Position numbers and translations under genes: made by a program
Virus record (IMG/VR): IMGVR_UViG_3300034374_005350
Location: 1 to 31,228 of that record
Reading direction: 5' to 3' (one strand)
Length of the DNA stretch: 31,228 bases
From: a virus
Shown: one piece after another, positions 1-7,230 of the stretch
Position numbering within the stretch: the stretch's first letter is position 1
How the letters are laid out: every line of letters begins with the position of its first letter
The notes under the pieces: generated by a model
Database searches by the model: none
Seen by the model: the letters and a program-made list of their open reading frames with translations, nothing else
Told to the model about the DNA's origin: nothing

Positions 1-1486
1 CCTTGCGGCGTATCGCTTCTGTAATGGCGTGGGTGTTAACCCATACCGCCATGTTGTTCTTGTTAGAGAACGTAAGGAACTCTGATGCTGCCTCGTAGTG
101 GTACTCGTGAGTAGACATCTGTGCTGATGCCTTGCCCATGGTAATCTTCAGCGAGTTGTATGGGTCAATGAGGAAGCCATCGTACTTCTCCTGGCGTATC
201 AGTTTCTCTGCGAACACAATGAGGTCTGTGTAACTATACACTTGCTCGTTACTGATGATGGTGAAGTGTTCGTTGACCCACTTGAAGGAAGCGACTCTCT
301 CCTCATAGTGCATCTCATCGATGCGAACATCTACCAAGAACTCCATCAACCTCATCTTAACAGCGGCCGTCTTGTTCTCTGAGGAGTAGATTATCCAGCG
401 CCACCCGTGCAGTACCGATGCGGTTACCATAAGGTACAGCGCCATGGTTGTCTTACCCACGTTGCTATGCCCGTTGATGATGGTGAACTCACGCTTGAAC
501 AGGAAGTACTGGTCCAACTCGGGCATGCCCGTTGACAATCCCTTGGGTATCTCTCCCTTGGCGAATCGCTCAATCCAAGATTGGTCGCTGTCGTCAGAGG
601 AGATGAACGACATGTCGCCATCAAGGATGAGCATCTCTCTCTTGATACGTTGCTCATCATCAATGACCTCACGTATGGGCATCATCCGCCCCTGTGATAT
701 GCCGTCCGCAATGGTTCTCTTTGCTAACTCAAGGTCTTCAACATCTCTGTTGCTTATCTCTCGTAGCATAATGCGCATAGCCTCGTCCTCCTCCATGCGA
801 CCGGCTGCGATGTATCCACCACACAAGATGGCTGCACGTAGTAGGGTGAAGTGCTTCTCCCCATCGGAAGCCTTTCGTATCATGTGCGCTATGATGTCTA
901 TCTTCTCATAGTCTGTCTGCACCTTCTTCTGCACCACCTCCTCAACGGGCGTGTTCTCCTTGAGCATGTGACCGAAGGACTTGCTGTCATCACGGATGAT
1001 GATGTCCGGGTCATAACTTTCAAAGCACGCACGTGATTCATTGACACCAGAGGGGTCAACCTCTAGCCCATACGTCCTGTCAAAGTATACCTGCAATGCA
1101 CGGAAGTGGTCGCGGTGTCGCTCGGGGTTGGTGATTTTAACAAGAGCCTTGAGGCCGTCGCCCGATGGTGATGTCCAGCAAGCACGTACGAAATCATCCG
1201 TACCCAGCAGCGCCTTGTAATCGTTGACATCTATATGGTCAAAGTCAAGGATGATAAGACCGCTGTGTCCTTCAATGTTGTCGTCTCTCCTCCCGGTGAA
1301 CACACCAGAGAACAGCGCCACGGGTAGTCCTTTCTTTAGCGATGATTCTCCCGAACGTATCTTCTCTATCGTTTGCTTACTGTTGCCGTTTGATATTCTC
1401 TCAAGCGCAGTAGATAGCGATACGTAATGTGGCCGTGTCGTGTCCGTGATGGAGGCGAACATGGTAATCTTCTCATCCAAACTCAT
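1..1486 (-). CDS. Primase-helicase (BT4734-type primase domain plus RecA-like helicase), partial
   Basis: Likely the phage replicative primase-helicase, making primers and unwinding DNA at the fork. Translation from the ATG at 1486 gives 495 residues with no stop before the left edge, so the C-terminus is missing. Residues about 55-161 look like the BT4734/VirE N-terminal family, an archaeo-eukaryotic-type primase fold: SGVFTGRRDD at 60-69, LDFDHID with probable metal ligands D81 and D83, SPSGDGLKALVKI at 106-118. A helical linker follows. A RecA/DnaB-type ATPase starts near residue 320, with Walker A GHSNVGKTT at 339-347 and a Walker B-like FLIDPYNS further on. The start overlaps the upstream gene by 14 bases. 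This domain pair is typical of Bacteroidota phages and mobile elements. The helicase assignment is firm; primase activity is inferred. Confidence 0.88.
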   Translation of the reverse strand, partial: MSLDEKITMFASITDTTRPHYVSLSTALERISNGNSKQTIEKIRSGESSLKKGLPVALFSGVFTGRRDDNIEGHSGLIILDFDHIDVNDYKALLGTDDFVRACWTSPSGDGLKALVKITNPERHRDHFRALQVYFDRTYGLEVDPSGVNESRACFESYDPDIIIRDDSKSFGHMLKENTPVEEVVQKKVQTDYEKIDIIAHMIRKASDGEKHFTLLRAAILCGGYIAAGRMEEDEAMRIMLREISNRDVEDLELAKRTIADGISQGRMMPIREVIDDEQRIKREMLILDGDMSFISSDDSDQSWIERFAKGEIPKGLSTGMPELDQYFLFKREFTIINGHSNVGKTTMALYLMVTASVLHGWRWIIYSSENKTAAVKMRLMEFLVDVRIDEMHYEERVASFKWVNEHFTIISNEQVYSYTDLIVFAEKLIRQEKYDGFLIDPYNSLKITMGKASAQMSTHEYHYEAASEFLTFSNKNNMAVWVNTHAITEAIRRK

Positions 1487-1760
1487 TGGTGTAATCTTCT
1501 TCAAAGTGAACTGATGAAACTCCTATTTCTTTTTGTGATATGATTTCGTATACACGAAGACTCATATAACGTGTGGCACCACGAAGCTGTGCGCCTGCAA
1601 ACTCTATCGCTTTCTTGTCGCGGTTAAGATGGGCTAAGGTTTTGGCACGAGATACAATCTCCACTCCCGATTGCCTAAACGGCATGGGCTTTTGCTTTCC
1701 TCTCCCCGGCTTTAAGTACACGACCTTAACGATATAGTAGTATATCGTTTGGCCTGCCAT
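1473..1760 (-). CDS. Hypothetical protein, 95 aa
   Basis: I do not recognise a family. The product is basic, with a beta-rich start (IYYYIVKVVYLKP) and a helical middle around residues 30-60. Its 3' end overlaps the start of the primase-helicase by 14 bases, and its start shares one base with the stop of the sulfotransferase-like gene. It therefore lies inside a tightly packed leftward operon and is probably co-translated with the helicase. A replication accessory role is possible from position only. Confidence 0.65.
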   Translation of the reverse strand: MAGQTIYYYIVKVVYLKPGRGKQKPMPFRQSGVEIVSRAKTLAHLNRDKKAIEFAGAQLRGATRYMSLRVYEIISQKEIGVSSVHFEEDYTNEFG

Positions 1761-2425
1761 TACAATAGCGTTTGGTAGTAGTCTATAAAGTCTTTCCTAA
1801 ACGCTGCTTGTATCAGGTGCTTTGCTTGTGGGCTGATGTTTACCTGGTGGTACTTGGATTTGATTGGCTCCGCGTCGGGCACTGGGTGCGTTACGGGGAA
1901 CTTAATGTTCCGGCAAATCGTTTCCCAGTTCTCCTCAAAGTTTTCCAACTTACCAACGAAGTTCATGTCAATGTCCAGCCATGACGACTGACAAACCATG
2001 GAGCCATGCTTACCCTTGGGTAAATACTGACCATAGAAATCGTACTGCATCATAGACAACAACGCCATAGCCATGGGCCCATCAACAACAGCGACACCAT
2101 CCTCTCCATCAAGTGGTGGAATCTTGTGGTAGTCATTGAGCATTGCCCACGTGCGCATGTTCTGCGACACCTTACTTGCGAAGTAGTTGTAGTTTATAGC
2201 GAACCAATCATACGGATTGCGTACAAAGGTGAACGTATAGTAGGTACGTTGTTCCTCTGTTAAGAACGGCTCCAACTGCGTGCCAGAGAAGTGTCCTCTC
2301 GCATCCATGTCTGCGTTAATCCTTGTGGCCTTTGGGTCCAACTCAAGGATAGCCTGCTCAATACGTGCGCCTCCCGTCATAGGGATGCTTACATACAGGC
2401 ATCTGAATTTGTCTGATACTATCAT
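1760..2425 (-). CDS. Sulfotransferase-like protein (P-loop, Sulfotransfer_2-like)
   Basis: The 221-residue product matches the layout of PAPS-dependent sulfotransferases. It has a phosphosulfate-loop motif near the N-terminus (YVSIPMTGGARIEQA, residues 11-25), the 3'-phosphate-binding motif FTFVRNPYDWF (65-75, R69), FVGKLENFEENW (156-167) and a Tyr/Asp-rich C-terminus. Family members usually have Lys in IPKTGG, and this lysine contacts the sulfonate. Here it is Met16, so activity may be altered or lost. The size is near the lower end for the family. The gene sits between a DnaA domain IV-like gene (4-base overlap) and the 95-aa gene. If active it might sulfate a glycan or a small molecule; the substrate cannot be told. 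Fold assignment is fairly sure, function is not. Confidence 0.7.
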   Translation of the reverse strand: MIVSDKFRCLYVSIPMTGGARIEQAILELDPKATRINADMDARGHFSGTQLEPFLTEEQRTYYTFTFVRNPYDWFAINYNYFASKVSQNMRTWAMLNDYHKIPPLDGEDGVAVVDGPMAMALLSMMQYDFYGQYLPKGKHGSMVCQSSWLDIDMNFVGKLENFEENWETICRNIKFPVTHPVPDAEPIKSKYHQVNISPQAKHLIQAAFRKDFIDYYQTLL

Positions 2426-2907
2426 ATCTGTTCTGCTTCAATTACTTTCTGTCTGTTCCACGTTGGGAAGTCATCAACCATAACGATGAGCCTGTACTTG
2501 TACCCCGTCAAGTCACTGCTGTCTACCATAAAGTAGTCGTCAAGTATATCCTTGCCGGACTCGTACGTCTGTGCGTACAGTTCATGCATTCGGAAAGGCT
2601 TGTCAAGTACATAAGACATATAGTCTTGGTGCCTGTTCCATTGGTGTAGCGCAGTGCAGTGGTTGAGGTCAAATCTCGCAGCGATATCTGCGAATGTCAT
2701 GTTCGTTCGTGTGCGCATGTATGCCCATATCATAGCCCGACACTCCACTACCCTGCGGTGTCTGCCTCTCTGGTATAGTTCAGCCTCCGGCACCTTGGTT
2801 AGGTTGGTGAATATCTCAATGGCCTTGTTGAATACGTGCGCTTCTTCAACGGTCTTGCGTATTCTCTCTCGCACCTGTCTTACTTTTTTTAATTTTCTGT
2901 GTGCCAT
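2422..2907 (-). CDS. DNA-binding protein with DnaA domain IV-like helix-turn-helix
   Basis: The 161-residue product carries, at about 46-95, a segment like the C-terminal DNA-binding domain of DnaA: RGRHRRVVECRAMIWAYM, then TFADIAARFDLNHCTALHQW. This mirrors the DnaA pattern of basic helix, helix, and an HTH ending in a (D/N)H(S/C)TxLH signature. No AAA+ ATPase domain is present, so it is not an initiator ATPase. The first 25 residues are strongly basic. The C-terminal part (about 105-161) is unrecognised. Such stand-alone domains in phages could bind DnaA-box-like sites at an origin or regulate transcription; which applies here is unknown. It overlaps the downstream gene by 4 bases and the upstream 56-aa gene by 19. 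Confidence 0.72.
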   Translation of the reverse strand: MAHRKLKKVRQVRERIRKTVEEAHVFNKAIEIFTNLTKVPEAELYQRGRHRRVVECRAMIWAYMRTRTNMTFADIAARFDLNHCTALHQWNRHQDYMSYVLDKPFRMHELYAQTYESGKDILDDYFMVDSSDLTGYKYRLIVMVDDFPTWNRQKVIEAEQI

Positions 2908-3059
2908 GTGTCAAGTGTTATACTCTTAACTGTTACGTTGTCTTTGATTCTTTGGATGAATAGCCTTGCCTCTTCCTCTGTGCTGAAGTCCTTATGGACT
3001 CTCTTCCATTCTCCAATCTTTAGTTTCTCACGAACAAACAAATCATAGTATACCCTCAT
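2889..3059 (-). CDS. Small hypothetical protein, 56 aa
   Basis: The reading frame starts MRVYYDLFVREKLKIGEWKR and ends in TAA at 2889. It fills the gap between two neighbouring genes, overlapping the upstream gene by 4 bases (ATGA) and the downstream DnaA-like gene by 19. Residues 27-41 (TEEEARLFIQRIKDN) look like one amphipathic helix after a beta hairpin, a plan common in tiny phage proteins. No family is recognised. Support comes from coding-like composition and the overlaps. Confidence 0.6.
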   Translation of the reverse strand: MRVYYDLFVREKLKIGEWKRVHKDFSTEEEARLFIQRIKDNVTVKSITLDTWHTEN

Positions 3060-3286
3060 TTCCCAGGCACACGGAAGTTGTTGTCGTAATATTCTTTAGC
3101 CTCCACGTATGTACCATCTGATGAGTGGCCACGTTGGTAGGCGTTGATGATTAGGTTGCGTTCAACCTCTACCCATTCGTCTTTGTTCTTTAAGAACCCA
3201 GCGATTACATTCTTCTCATCGCTGTCCAGCATAGTCTTGTTGATGTTTTCAAGACGGCGGAATAACATTTGAATGGGCGTCTTCAT
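3056..3286 (-). CDS. Small hypothetical phage protein, 76 aa
   Basis: The product is helical and charged, ending in NLIINAYQRGHSSDG followed by AKEYYDNNFRVPGK. This 'INAY..G....AEEYY...F' ending resembles small conserved phage proteins of unknown function that I have seen near replication genes; I cannot name the family. It abuts the cyclotransferase-like gene (one-base overlap) and overlaps the downstream 56-aa gene by 4 bases, so it belongs to the same leftward operon. Confidence 0.65.
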   Translation of the reverse strand: MKTPIQMLFRRLENINKTMLDSDEKNVIAGFLKNKDEWVEVERNLIINAYQRGHSSDGTYVEAKEYYDNNFRVPGK

Positions 3287-3759
3287 CAGTACGTGTCGTA
3301 TAGGATTGAGTTCTCATCCATCGCATCATCGGGTCCGAAGTATACCCATGCTTCCATCTCGTGGTTGTCATAGCCATCCTCGGTCACGATGAACTTGCGC
3401 TTCCTGCGCGTGTACCAATCGGGGTGTCCCTCAAGTAAGTCCAACCTCTGTAGGATAAAGTCACTCACAAGGTAGAGTTCTACCTTCACATTGCTACCTA
3501 CGTTCGGCTTGTTGATTAAGAAAGGAAGACCCCAATTGCGAATGACCAAGGGGTACTTGTTCTTGGTAATCGCTTCACCTACGAACATCGCATCATGCAA
3601 CAGCGGATGGTTGCCCTTGCCACGCTTGAGCGTACCGTATACAGCGACAGGGTGTATTAGAATATGGGATTGTTTGGTATGACTACTCTGTCCATCCAGT
3701 TTTGTACGCCCTCTTTTGTCCCGGAGAAAACTATCATTCCCCTTCGTGATAACTGCCAT
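3286..3759 (-). CDS. Gamma-glutamylcyclotransferase-like (AIG2/GGCT) protein
   Basis: GGCT-like enzymes cyclise gamma-glutamyl groups to 5-oxoproline, releasing the attached amine. The substrate loop VAVYGTLKRGKGNHPLL lies at residues 38-54, GLPFLI at 77-82, and the catalytic-glutamate segment LDLLEGHPDWYTRR at 106-119, with E110 the expected acid. The C-terminus (EAWVYFGPDD) fits the family. The first 35 or so residues are not typical and overlap the 62-aa reading frame at 3657-3845 by about 100 bases. The true start may therefore be internal, for example the ATT codon at 3663 just before the conserved region. In phages and bacteria, GGCT-like proteins recur beside amidoligases and class II glutaminases, both present here about 5-6 kb upstream in the same orientation. 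Confidence 0.8.
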   Translation of the reverse strand: MAVITKGNDSFLRDKRGRTKLDGQSSHTKQSHILIHPVAVYGTLKRGKGNHPLLHDAMFVGEAITKNKYPLVIRNWGLPFLINKPNVGSNVKVELYLVSDFILQRLDLLEGHPDWYTRRKRKFIVTEDGYDNHEMEAWVYFGPDDAMDENSILYDTY

Positions 3760-3845
3760 TTCTTTTTGCTTTGATTGTAAATTATTTTGTAGTTGTTTGA
3801 AATGTTGTTCTTCTTGGTATTCAACTTGCTTTTCTTTGCTTCCAT
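3657..3845 (-). CDS. Small hypothetical protein, 62 aa, overlapping the GGCT gene
   Basis: The 62-residue frame has a Lys/Asn-rich start followed by a plausible small fold: YKIIYNQSKKKWQLSRRG, then an amphipathic helix (GVQNWMDRVV). A strand-turn-strand with 'W.L...G...F.GT' followed by a helix is a shape I have seen in tiny phage proteins, but I cannot name a family. It begins inside the 42-aa gene (25-base overlap) and runs about 100 bases into the annotated 5' end of the GGCT-like gene. If real, the GGCT start must lie downstream or translation must be coupled. Confidence 0.5.
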   Translation of the reverse strand: MEAKKSKLNTKKNNISNNYKIIYNQSKKKWQLSRRGMIVFSGTKEGVQNWMDRVVIPNNPIF

Positions 3846-3949
3846 TCTACATACATCTTCGCTGCTACTGCTACCCGTTGTGGCTTGAACTTGTACACTG
3901 AACGTAGCCTTGCGTTTGCTATACGCATGAACTGCTCCATGTCTTTCAT
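3821..3949 (-). CDS. Small basic hypothetical protein, 42 aa
   Basis: The frame starts MKDMEQFMRIANARLRSVYK and stops with TGA at 3821. Its ATG shares a base with the TAA of the nuclease gene upstream (TAATG), the usual sign of translational coupling in this genome. The product is helical and strongly basic toward the C-terminus (VEWKQRKAS). No family is recognised. Confidence 0.5.
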   Translation of the reverse strand: MKDMEQFMRIANARLRSVYKFKPQRVAVAAKMYVEWKQRKAS

Positions 3950-4347
3950 TACAATAGTGATTCTGCTTTGATTAATACACCAAGCGAAGTATCCTCATCC
4001 CCTCCTGGAACACCTATCGCTTCATGCCGTGTGCGACACAAATGCTTTAGGCGTTCCGTTGGTAGGGTGATGAAATACATGATGTCTTTCTCCTCCACTG
4101 TCACGTCTTCGTAACGATGGCGCAAACCATGCTCGGAGGCAGCGATAAGAATCCAATAGTCGGCTTCAGTACTCGCGATGCCCGACGGTTTACCACGGCT
4201 CTGATATTCTATGTAGAAGTTACCAGTCTTGTGTACGCCGAAGTCCATCTTAACCTCAACCGTTCTGCTTGTCAGCAGTTGGCCGATGATTATCTCGCTC
4301 ATCAGTCCGATGCGCAAGTCGTACTTGAAGTCGCTATTGTATTCCAT
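3949..4347 (-). CDS. PD-(D/E)XK nuclease-like protein, possible Holliday-junction resolvase
   Basis: The 132-residue product shows a compact PD-(D/E)XK arrangement: E18, then VEVKMD at 30-35 (E31, K33) after a beta strand, then TGNFYIEYQSRGKPSGI at 41-57 with E47, then ADYWILIAA. The 'TGN.(Y/F)IEY..RGKPSGI' block followed by ADYW is a signature I associate with a conserved phage nuclease family often annotated as endonuclease or resolvase. It sits directly after the SSB-like, exonuclease and annealing genes, which fits a recombination or DNA-repair role. Whether it cuts junctions or linear DNA cannot be judged from sequence. Confidence 0.68.
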   Translation of the reverse strand: MEYNSDFKYDLRIGLMSEIIIGQLLTSRTVEVKMDFGVHKTGNFYIEYQSRGKPSGIASTEADYWILIAASEHGLRHRYEDVTVEEKDIMYFITLPTERLKHLCRTRHEAIGVPGGDEDTSLGVLIKAESLL

Positions 4348-4652
4348 TAGAAGGGCAGGTCAGAGGTGGCTGCGCCTGCGTGCTGGTTCGCCTTGCTCTT
4401 GCTGTACTTGCTGTTGTCAGCGGAGCGAGGGTTGAATACGGATAAGAAACCGCTTCCGTCATTCTTGATAACGAAGTCAATGTTCACATTGCCAGAGCCT
4501 GTGACGTACTTCTTCAACTCATCAAGTTGTTCAACCTTGAATGACAGTGGGTATTTCTTAACGCCCGATTCGTAGGATTTCAACTCTCCTACATAACCAA
4601 TGTACACATCTTTCTTGTCCATTGCTTTTGATTTAGATTTCCCCTTGTACAT
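4347..4652 (-). CDS. Putative single-stranded DNA-binding protein
   Basis: The 101-residue product has beta-rich segments (VYIGYVGELKSY, YPLSFKVEQLDELKKY, VNIDFVIKNDGSGFLSVF) and a flexible Ser/Lys/Ala tail ending in SDLPF. A disordered tail with a terminal D-(L/I)-P-F is characteristic of SSB proteins, which use it to recruit partners. The gene lies between two nuclease genes and beside an annealing protein, as expected for an SSB. The core does not match bacterial SSB closely, so the call leans on tail and context. Met11 (position 4622), preceded by an A/T-rich stretch, is a likely alternative start and would leave 91 residues. Confidence 0.6.
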   Translation of the reverse strand: MYKGKSKSKAMDKKDVYIGYVGELKSYESGVKKYPLSFKVEQLDELKKYVTGSGNVNIDFVIKNDGSGFLSVFNPRSADNSKYSKSKANQHAGAATSDLPF

Positions 4653-5397
4653 AAAACTTGGATGACTCTCTGTTGGCCTCGCAGTAATCTTTGATTACCG
4701 AGATAGCCCTGGTCACCTTTCGTTTGCCGGAGTCAAGGGTTTCCTCCGATGCTTTGTATGCGGCTGGCAGGTAGGGGTATGCCTTCTCCTGCGCCACCCA
4801 ATAGAAGTCTTTGATACCGAACGCGAGAGTGTACAGATAGGCTTGCACATCATAGTCAAGCCATCGTACATCTCTACGGAATCCGCTAACGCTTCGTGTT
4901 GTCTTTAGGTCTGTGATGAACCCATCACCAAGCACATCAAGGAATCCACGTACGGGAATTTCCTCGCCATCAATCTCTAACTTCTGATGAAACTCTACTT
5001 GGTATTCACCCTGCAAGTAAATGTTTAAGATACCACAGTCATCAAGCCTGGTAATCATATCAATAGCCTGTACGTAATCCTCCATTGACAGCAGTTGCTT
5101 TCCTTCGGATACAGTTTCTTTCCAGTCTTTATACTGCTTGGTAGCCCGTGGGTTCTTCCCGCCTATCTCTTTCACAATCTCTGCGTCATCAAGGACAAAG
5201 AAGCGCGTCTCAAATTCTTCGGGCGTGAATAGCAGCACATCGTATGCGCTACCAAACGTGAGGGCCTGCGACTCTTTGCGCAACTTGCCCTTCATGTACA
5301 GTTCAAACAGCGCCATGTCCTGCAAGGCGTACTTGATGGAGGAGTAAGAGAGGTAGGGCTTACCCGTCCTCTCTACTATTACATTAAACCAACTCAT
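4633..5397 (-). CDS. PD-(D/E)XK exonuclease (RecB/ExoVIII-like)
   Basis: This is probably the 5'-3' or processive exonuclease partner of the annealing protein. The 254-residue product shows the phage/ExoVIII PDDEXK plan: a helical N-terminus with SYSSIKYALQ and LTFGSAYDVLLFTPEEF (47-62), substrate strands around 132-150, GFLDVLGDGFITDLKTT at 151-167 (metal ligands D154 and D163, catalytic K165), and the trailing Q motif DYDVQAYLYTLAF (181-193). Length and motif spacing match the family. It follows the annealing gene with a one-base overlap and overlaps the SSB-like gene by 20 bases if that gene uses its upstream start. Together they form a Red-like recombination cassette. Confidence 0.82.
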   Translation of the reverse strand: MSWFNVIVERTGKPYLSYSSIKYALQDMALFELYMKGKLRKESQALTFGSAYDVLLFTPEEFETRFFVLDDAEIVKEIGGKNPRATKQYKDWKETVSEGKQLLSMEDYVQAIDMITRLDDCGILNIYLQGEYQVEFHQKLEIDGEEIPVRGFLDVLGDGFITDLKTTRSVSGFRRDVRWLDYDVQAYLYTLAFGIKDFYWVAQEKAYPYLPAAYKASEETLDSGKRKVTRAISVIKDYCEANRESSKFYVQGEI

Positions 5398-5915
5398 CAG
5401 ACAAGTTCAAACAGTTCTTTCAACTTGTCTTGGGTAAATGCACTGTCGTACTTGTACTTGGCGACGACCTTATCGTATCTGTCCTTGCGTTCTGGTCTGT
5501 TCTTTCCTTCTTTGATATAGCCAACAGCCTTATCAAAGACATCGGTGTCGGCTGGTATGTCTTGCTTGGCGATAGCCATCTCTACCTCCTCGGCAGATGC
5601 AATGCTATCCTCCACGCCAATACCAAGGAAGCCCAAGGCACGGCCAACAGCGGATGTTTCACAGTTCTCTACGAAAGAAGTCTTGTTAATCATTGAGGAA
5701 GTGCGGTCTTCCTGCGCCATTCCTTGCGCTATAATTTTACCCTCTGCATTACGTATTGTTGCACGTATTACGCATGACGATTCATCAAGGTGCAACAGTT
5801 CTGTTTCAATGCTAAAGCCCTGGTAGTCAGGCAGTTTGCGGAACGCAATGATGCGCTCGTTCACAAGGACATAATCTTTGCCCTTGATTTTCATTGTCTT
5901 TAATTGATAAGCCAT
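5397..5915 (-). CDS. Single-strand annealing protein (ERF/Rad52-like)
   Basis: The 172-residue protein has N-terminal beta strands and then the segment FVENCETSAVGRALGFLGIG (residues 80-99). This resembles the 'T.AVGRAL.FLG.G' signature of ERF-type phage annealing proteins. The helical C-terminus is Lys-rich. Such proteins coat resected single strands and pair them with complementary DNA. The downstream gene is a PDDEXK exonuclease, followed by an SSB-like protein and a second nuclease, the usual company of annealing proteins. The family call is by motif and context. Confidence 0.75.
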   Translation of the reverse strand: MAYQLKTMKIKGKDYVLVNERIIAFRKLPDYQGFSIETELLHLDESSCVIRATIRNAEGKIIAQGMAQEDRTSSMINKTSFVENCETSAVGRALGFLGIGVEDSIASAEEVEMAIAKQDIPADTDVFDKAVGYIKEGKNRPERKDRYDKVVAKYKYDSAFTQDKLKELFELV

Positions 5916-5925
5916 ATGTATTGAA

Positions 5926-6078
5926 TTAAGATTTGGTTTTCGCTAATGTACGCTGTTTATTTTGAATGAACAAATCGTTGTTAATCTTTGCGAATCCCTT
6001 GTCCATCTCTCGTGGGTTAGCGTAGTGGATGCTACCTATGTGGAGCATCCAATCGCCGTATGACATTCGCTTCTTCAT
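5926..6078 (-). CDS. Small basic hypothetical protein, 50 aa
   Basis: The frame starts MKKRMSYGDWMLHIGSIHYA and ends at the TAA at 5926, just before the annealing gene. The ATG overlaps the stop of the upstream Api92-like gene (ATGA), which suggests coupled translation. The product is basic with a helical C-terminus. No family is recognised. Confidence 0.5.
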   Translation of the reverse strand: MKKRMSYGDWMLHIGSIHYANPREMDKGFAKINNDLFIQNKQRTLAKTKS

Positions 6079-6812
6079 TGCTTAATGGATTCAAGTTTCT
6101 TAATCACCTCGCTGTCGGTAACAAGACTGCTCTCACTGTACCAGTCCGAGTAGTTGTGCCAGCCCACCTCGTATGTGCCCATGTTGTTCTCGTACTCTTC
6201 TTCAAGGTATACGTACTGCTCTTGCACGAACTTACCTTCACCAACAGAGGACGGGATGTCCGTGTCAAGGTATGCCCAGTACTTGAACTTGGGGATGTCC
6301 CACTCTATAGTGCTAACGCATTCGCCATCTTCAAATATGGCTTGACCTCCGAAGCCTTGCTCCTCTTCCCATATGTAATCTGCATTTCCAAGTTGGGACA
6401 GCAGTTCGCCCATGATGTCATCAGCAACGGGTGACCATGCGCTTTGAAAGCGTAGCGTAAGGTCATCGGCTACCGCATCATACTGAATGTCGCGGTCACC
6501 CCACTTGGTGCCCCAGTACATGTATGCCCACTCATACCAGTTCTCTGCGTTGTATTTGGCTTTGAGTTCATCCACCATCTCTTGCGTTTGGAAATGCTCG
6601 GTGTAGTATTGGCTCTCTTCGCTCGTAGTTCCAAGCGCTTCACGTATAGCGTAGTCTTCTTTGCTAATGATTTTGTTAGGGGAATTCGTATTGCGAATCT
6701 CCTGCGGCATAGGCATGTAGTAATTGCATATACCACCCGCCTCTATAATCTTCTTAATCAAGTCCTCATTCTTGGAGGACGTTTTGATTGTTGTGTAAAC
6801 CCAGTTCGGCAT
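6075..6812 (-). CDS. Api92-like protein (DUF1281-type)
   Basis: The conserved protein starts at the ATG at 6812 (MPNWVYTTIKTS); 15 extra in-frame residues upstream look non-conserved. Api92/DUF1281-like proteins open with MPNWC.N.. and contain an 'NWGTKWD' block; here the counterpart is YWGTKWGDRD. They also share F.T.WSPP-like strands; here FQSAWSPVADD. The 245-residue length fits. The family is scattered through phages and plasmids and has no established biochemical function. It is coupled by ATGA to the downstream 50-aa gene and follows the 63-aa gene by 7 bases. Confidence 0.72.
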   Translation of the reverse strand: MPNWVYTTIKTSSKNEDLIKKIIEAGGICNYYMPMPQEIRNTNSPNKIISKEDYAIREALGTTSEESQYYTEHFQTQEMVDELKAKYNAENWYEWAYMYWGTKWGDRDIQYDAVADDLTLRFQSAWSPVADDIMGELLSQLGNADYIWEEEQGFGGQAIFEDGECVSTIEWDIPKFKYWAYLDTDIPSSVGEGKFVQEQYVYLEEEYENNMGTYEVGWHNYSDWYSESSLVTDSEVIKKLESIKQ

Positions 6813-6819
6813 CGTTAAT

Positions 6820-7011
6820 TTATTTATCGTTATCAGTTTCTTTCTCCAGGTAATCAAGCGCAGCCATCAGTGCGTTCTTTATATCCTGCTTGTTATTCAT
6901 AAACATCACACCCTTGATGATGCCAAGTAGGTATCCGTACTTGTATGACACAGGCCGGGTAGAACCTTGGGCAGCCGGGTGTTCTTTGAAGTAATCAAAG
7001 TGTTCGCTCAT
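6820..7011 (-). CDS. Small hypothetical protein, 63 aa
   Basis: No family is recognised. The N-terminal half contains YKYGYLLGIIKGVMF, a short hydrophobic helix that is amphipathic rather than clearly membrane-spanning. The C-terminal half is a charged helix (KNALMAALDYLEKETDNDK). It lies 7 bases upstream of the Api92-like start and after a gap of about 84 bases, so it may be first in its sub-operon. Confidence 0.55.
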   Translation of the reverse strand: MSEHFDYFKEHPAAQGSTRPVSYKYGYLLGIIKGVMFMNNKQDIKNALMAALDYLEKETDNDK

Positions 7012-7095
7012 TTCTCTTTGGTGTTAAAGGTTTCATTATTGCATATCGCAATACACGATATTTTACACTTTGAGTGCTTTTCGTTTGACACTTTG

Positions 7096-7230
7096 TTAAT
7101 CATCTCTATCTAAATCATTGTAGTCTTCGTAGTCGCAGTTGCTACATACCCCGCGACTCATCACGGAGTAACAGTACTCGCACCTATCCGGCGCATCATA
7201 TGGGTCAATCGCCCCGAACTCTGATGACAT
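7096..7230 (-). CDS. Zinc-ribbon microprotein, 44 aa
   Basis: The frame opens MSSEFGAIDPYDAPDRCEYC and has two paired cysteine knuckles, CEYC (17-20) and CSNC (29-32), spaced as in small zinc ribbons, with a very acidic tail (DYEDYNDLDRDD). Its ATG overlaps the TAA of the 152-aa gene upstream (TAATG). Metal binding is likely from the cysteine spacing. An acidic zinc-ribbon microprotein could bind a host protein, but nothing in the sequence names a partner. Confidence 0.6.
   Translation of the reverse strand: MSSEFGAIDPYDAPDRCEYCYSVMSRGVCSNCDYEDYNDLDRDD

Noticed and set aside
444-911. A 155-codon plus-strand frame opposite the primase-helicase
   Set aside because: Met/Ser-rich translation typical of an antisense shadow; the minus strand carries Walker A and primase motifs.
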